Assembly: GCF_014236855.1 (NCBI RefSeq) | Contig: NZ_CP051261.1 | Coordinates: 2,046,001-2,110,000 of the forward strand | Reading direction: 5' to 3' | Length of the DNA: 64,000 nucleotides | Source: Xanthomonas sp. SI | GTDB lineage: Bacteria > Pseudomonadota > Gammaproteobacteria > Xanthomonadales > Xanthomonadaceae | The notes under the pieces: generated by a model | The model's database searches: none | Seen by the model: the letters and a program-made list of their open reading frames with translations, nothing else | What the model was told of the DNA's origin: nothing | In this document: piece by piece, positions 63,603 through 64,000 of the stretch | How positions within the stretch are numbered: the stretch's first letter is position 1 | Layout: each line of letters begins with the position of its first letter | Translations under genes and position numbers: made by a program

Positions 63603-63906
63603 AAACGTACTTTTCCGTGGCTGCACGCGCCCCGCCATGTTCATGGGGGTGCCCTACATCCCCTTTTTCATCGGCGCAGGTGGCGGCTTGCTGGCGGGAA
63701 TGTACTTCGACCTTTGGTATCTGTTGTCGATCCCGGTGATTATCTTTGGGTTGCAGCAGATGACCAAGCGTGACGAGATGATATTCAGGATGCTTGGGCT
63801 GCGTTGGTTGTTCAGGATGCGTGTGCGCAACCTGCAGCGCTACTCCGGCGCCTGGGTGTTTTCTCCCAACGAATATCGGAGAAACGTGCCTGGCGCCAAG
63901 CGGTAA
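63595..63906 (+). CDS. virB3: Type IV secretion protein VirB3
   Basis: This 103-residue inner-membrane protein has two helices (about 17-35 and 39-53) and a basic C-terminal half. It is short, with no ATPase domain, so virB4 must be a separate gene, expected just beyond the right edge. Its start lies inside virB2. A 15-base hairpin follows the stop. Confidence 0.9.
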   Translation: MHKNVLFRGCTRPAMFMGVPYIPFFIGAGGGLLAGMYFDLWYLLSIPVIIFGLQQMTKRDEMIFRMLGLRWLFRMRVRNLQRYSGAWVFSPNEYRRNVPGAKR

Positions 63907-63929
63907 GTTCGGCATTGTGCCAGTGCCTG

Positions 63930-63967
63930 AACCCCATGCACGAACGAGTCGTTTCGTGCATGGGGTT
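63930..63967 (+). terminator. Strong hairpin after virB3
   Basis: AACCCCATGCACGAA (63930-63944) pairs perfectly with 63953-63967 around an 8-base loop and is followed by GTTCGGTTTT. The T tail is weak, so it could be a partial terminator, an attenuator or a stability element inside the secretion operon. Confidence 0.6.
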
Positions 63968-64000
63968 GTTCGGTTTTACCGTGTTGCATAAATTTTTGTA

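Overview
The window looks like chromosome from a high-GC gammaproteobacterium of the Xanthomonadaceae, most probably Xanthomonas. The grounds are a bacteria-killing type IV secretion cluster of the Xanthomonas kind (virD4-virB7-B8-B9-B10-B11-B1-B2-B3, with a VirB7 that carries an extra N0-like domain), an Oar-like TonB receptor next to a second TonB receptor, GTAG-type REP hairpins, and housekeeping order typical of the family (miaB-phoH-ybeY-corC; petABC-sspA-sspB). The assignment is from gene content only.

Layout. 1-10.0 kb: a polyamine import locus (two tandem potF genes, then potG-potH-potI), with a three-gene EmrA/EmrB/OprM-type drug efflux operon between the binding proteins and the transporter. 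10.2-12.7 kb: an aldehyde dehydrogenase and CorA. 12.7-20.1 kb, minus strand: the miaB-phoH-ybeY-corC housekeeping block, with three unknown genes interspersed and a DUF4105 (Lnb-type) membrane protein directly after corC. 20.3-24.2 kb: a DUF4344 metallopeptidase, a GST divergent from a WYL regulator with a palindrome between them, and a lytic transglycosylase. 24.3-28.4 kb: the cytochrome bc1 operon followed by sspA and sspB. A 50-codon ORF bridges petB and petC. 28.7-35.9 kb: nadC, a Trm112-type gene, purEK, an unusual superoxide dismutase, glutaredoxin, an SDR-like protein and MarC. 36.1-42.5 kb: two TonB receptors. 42.6-52.7 kb: ppnN, a FimS/AlgZ-like kinase divergent from the minor type IV pilin operon (fimU-pilV-pilW-pilX-pilY1-pilE), tRNA-Asn, and a separate fimT. 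52.8-55.0 kb: uvrB and tRNA-Val. 55.2-64.0 kb: a small unknown gene and the type IV secretion cluster, which runs off the right edge.

How it fits together. The pilus genes supply the minor pilins, tip adhesin and a DNA-binding FimT used for twitching and DNA uptake. The secretion cluster 3.6 kb further on belongs to a family that delivers toxins into competitor bacteria. Effector and immunity genes are not visible here.

The most unusual signal is the petB-petC bridging ORF. Its first 20 residues resemble the cytochrome c1 signal peptide, and its second half resembles the quinol-oxidation-site segment of cytochrome b. By hand alignment, about three quarters of the bases match in both halves. 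It overlaps both neighbours, as a translationally coupled gene would. All alignments here were done by eye from the sequence and recalled family knowledge; no search was run.
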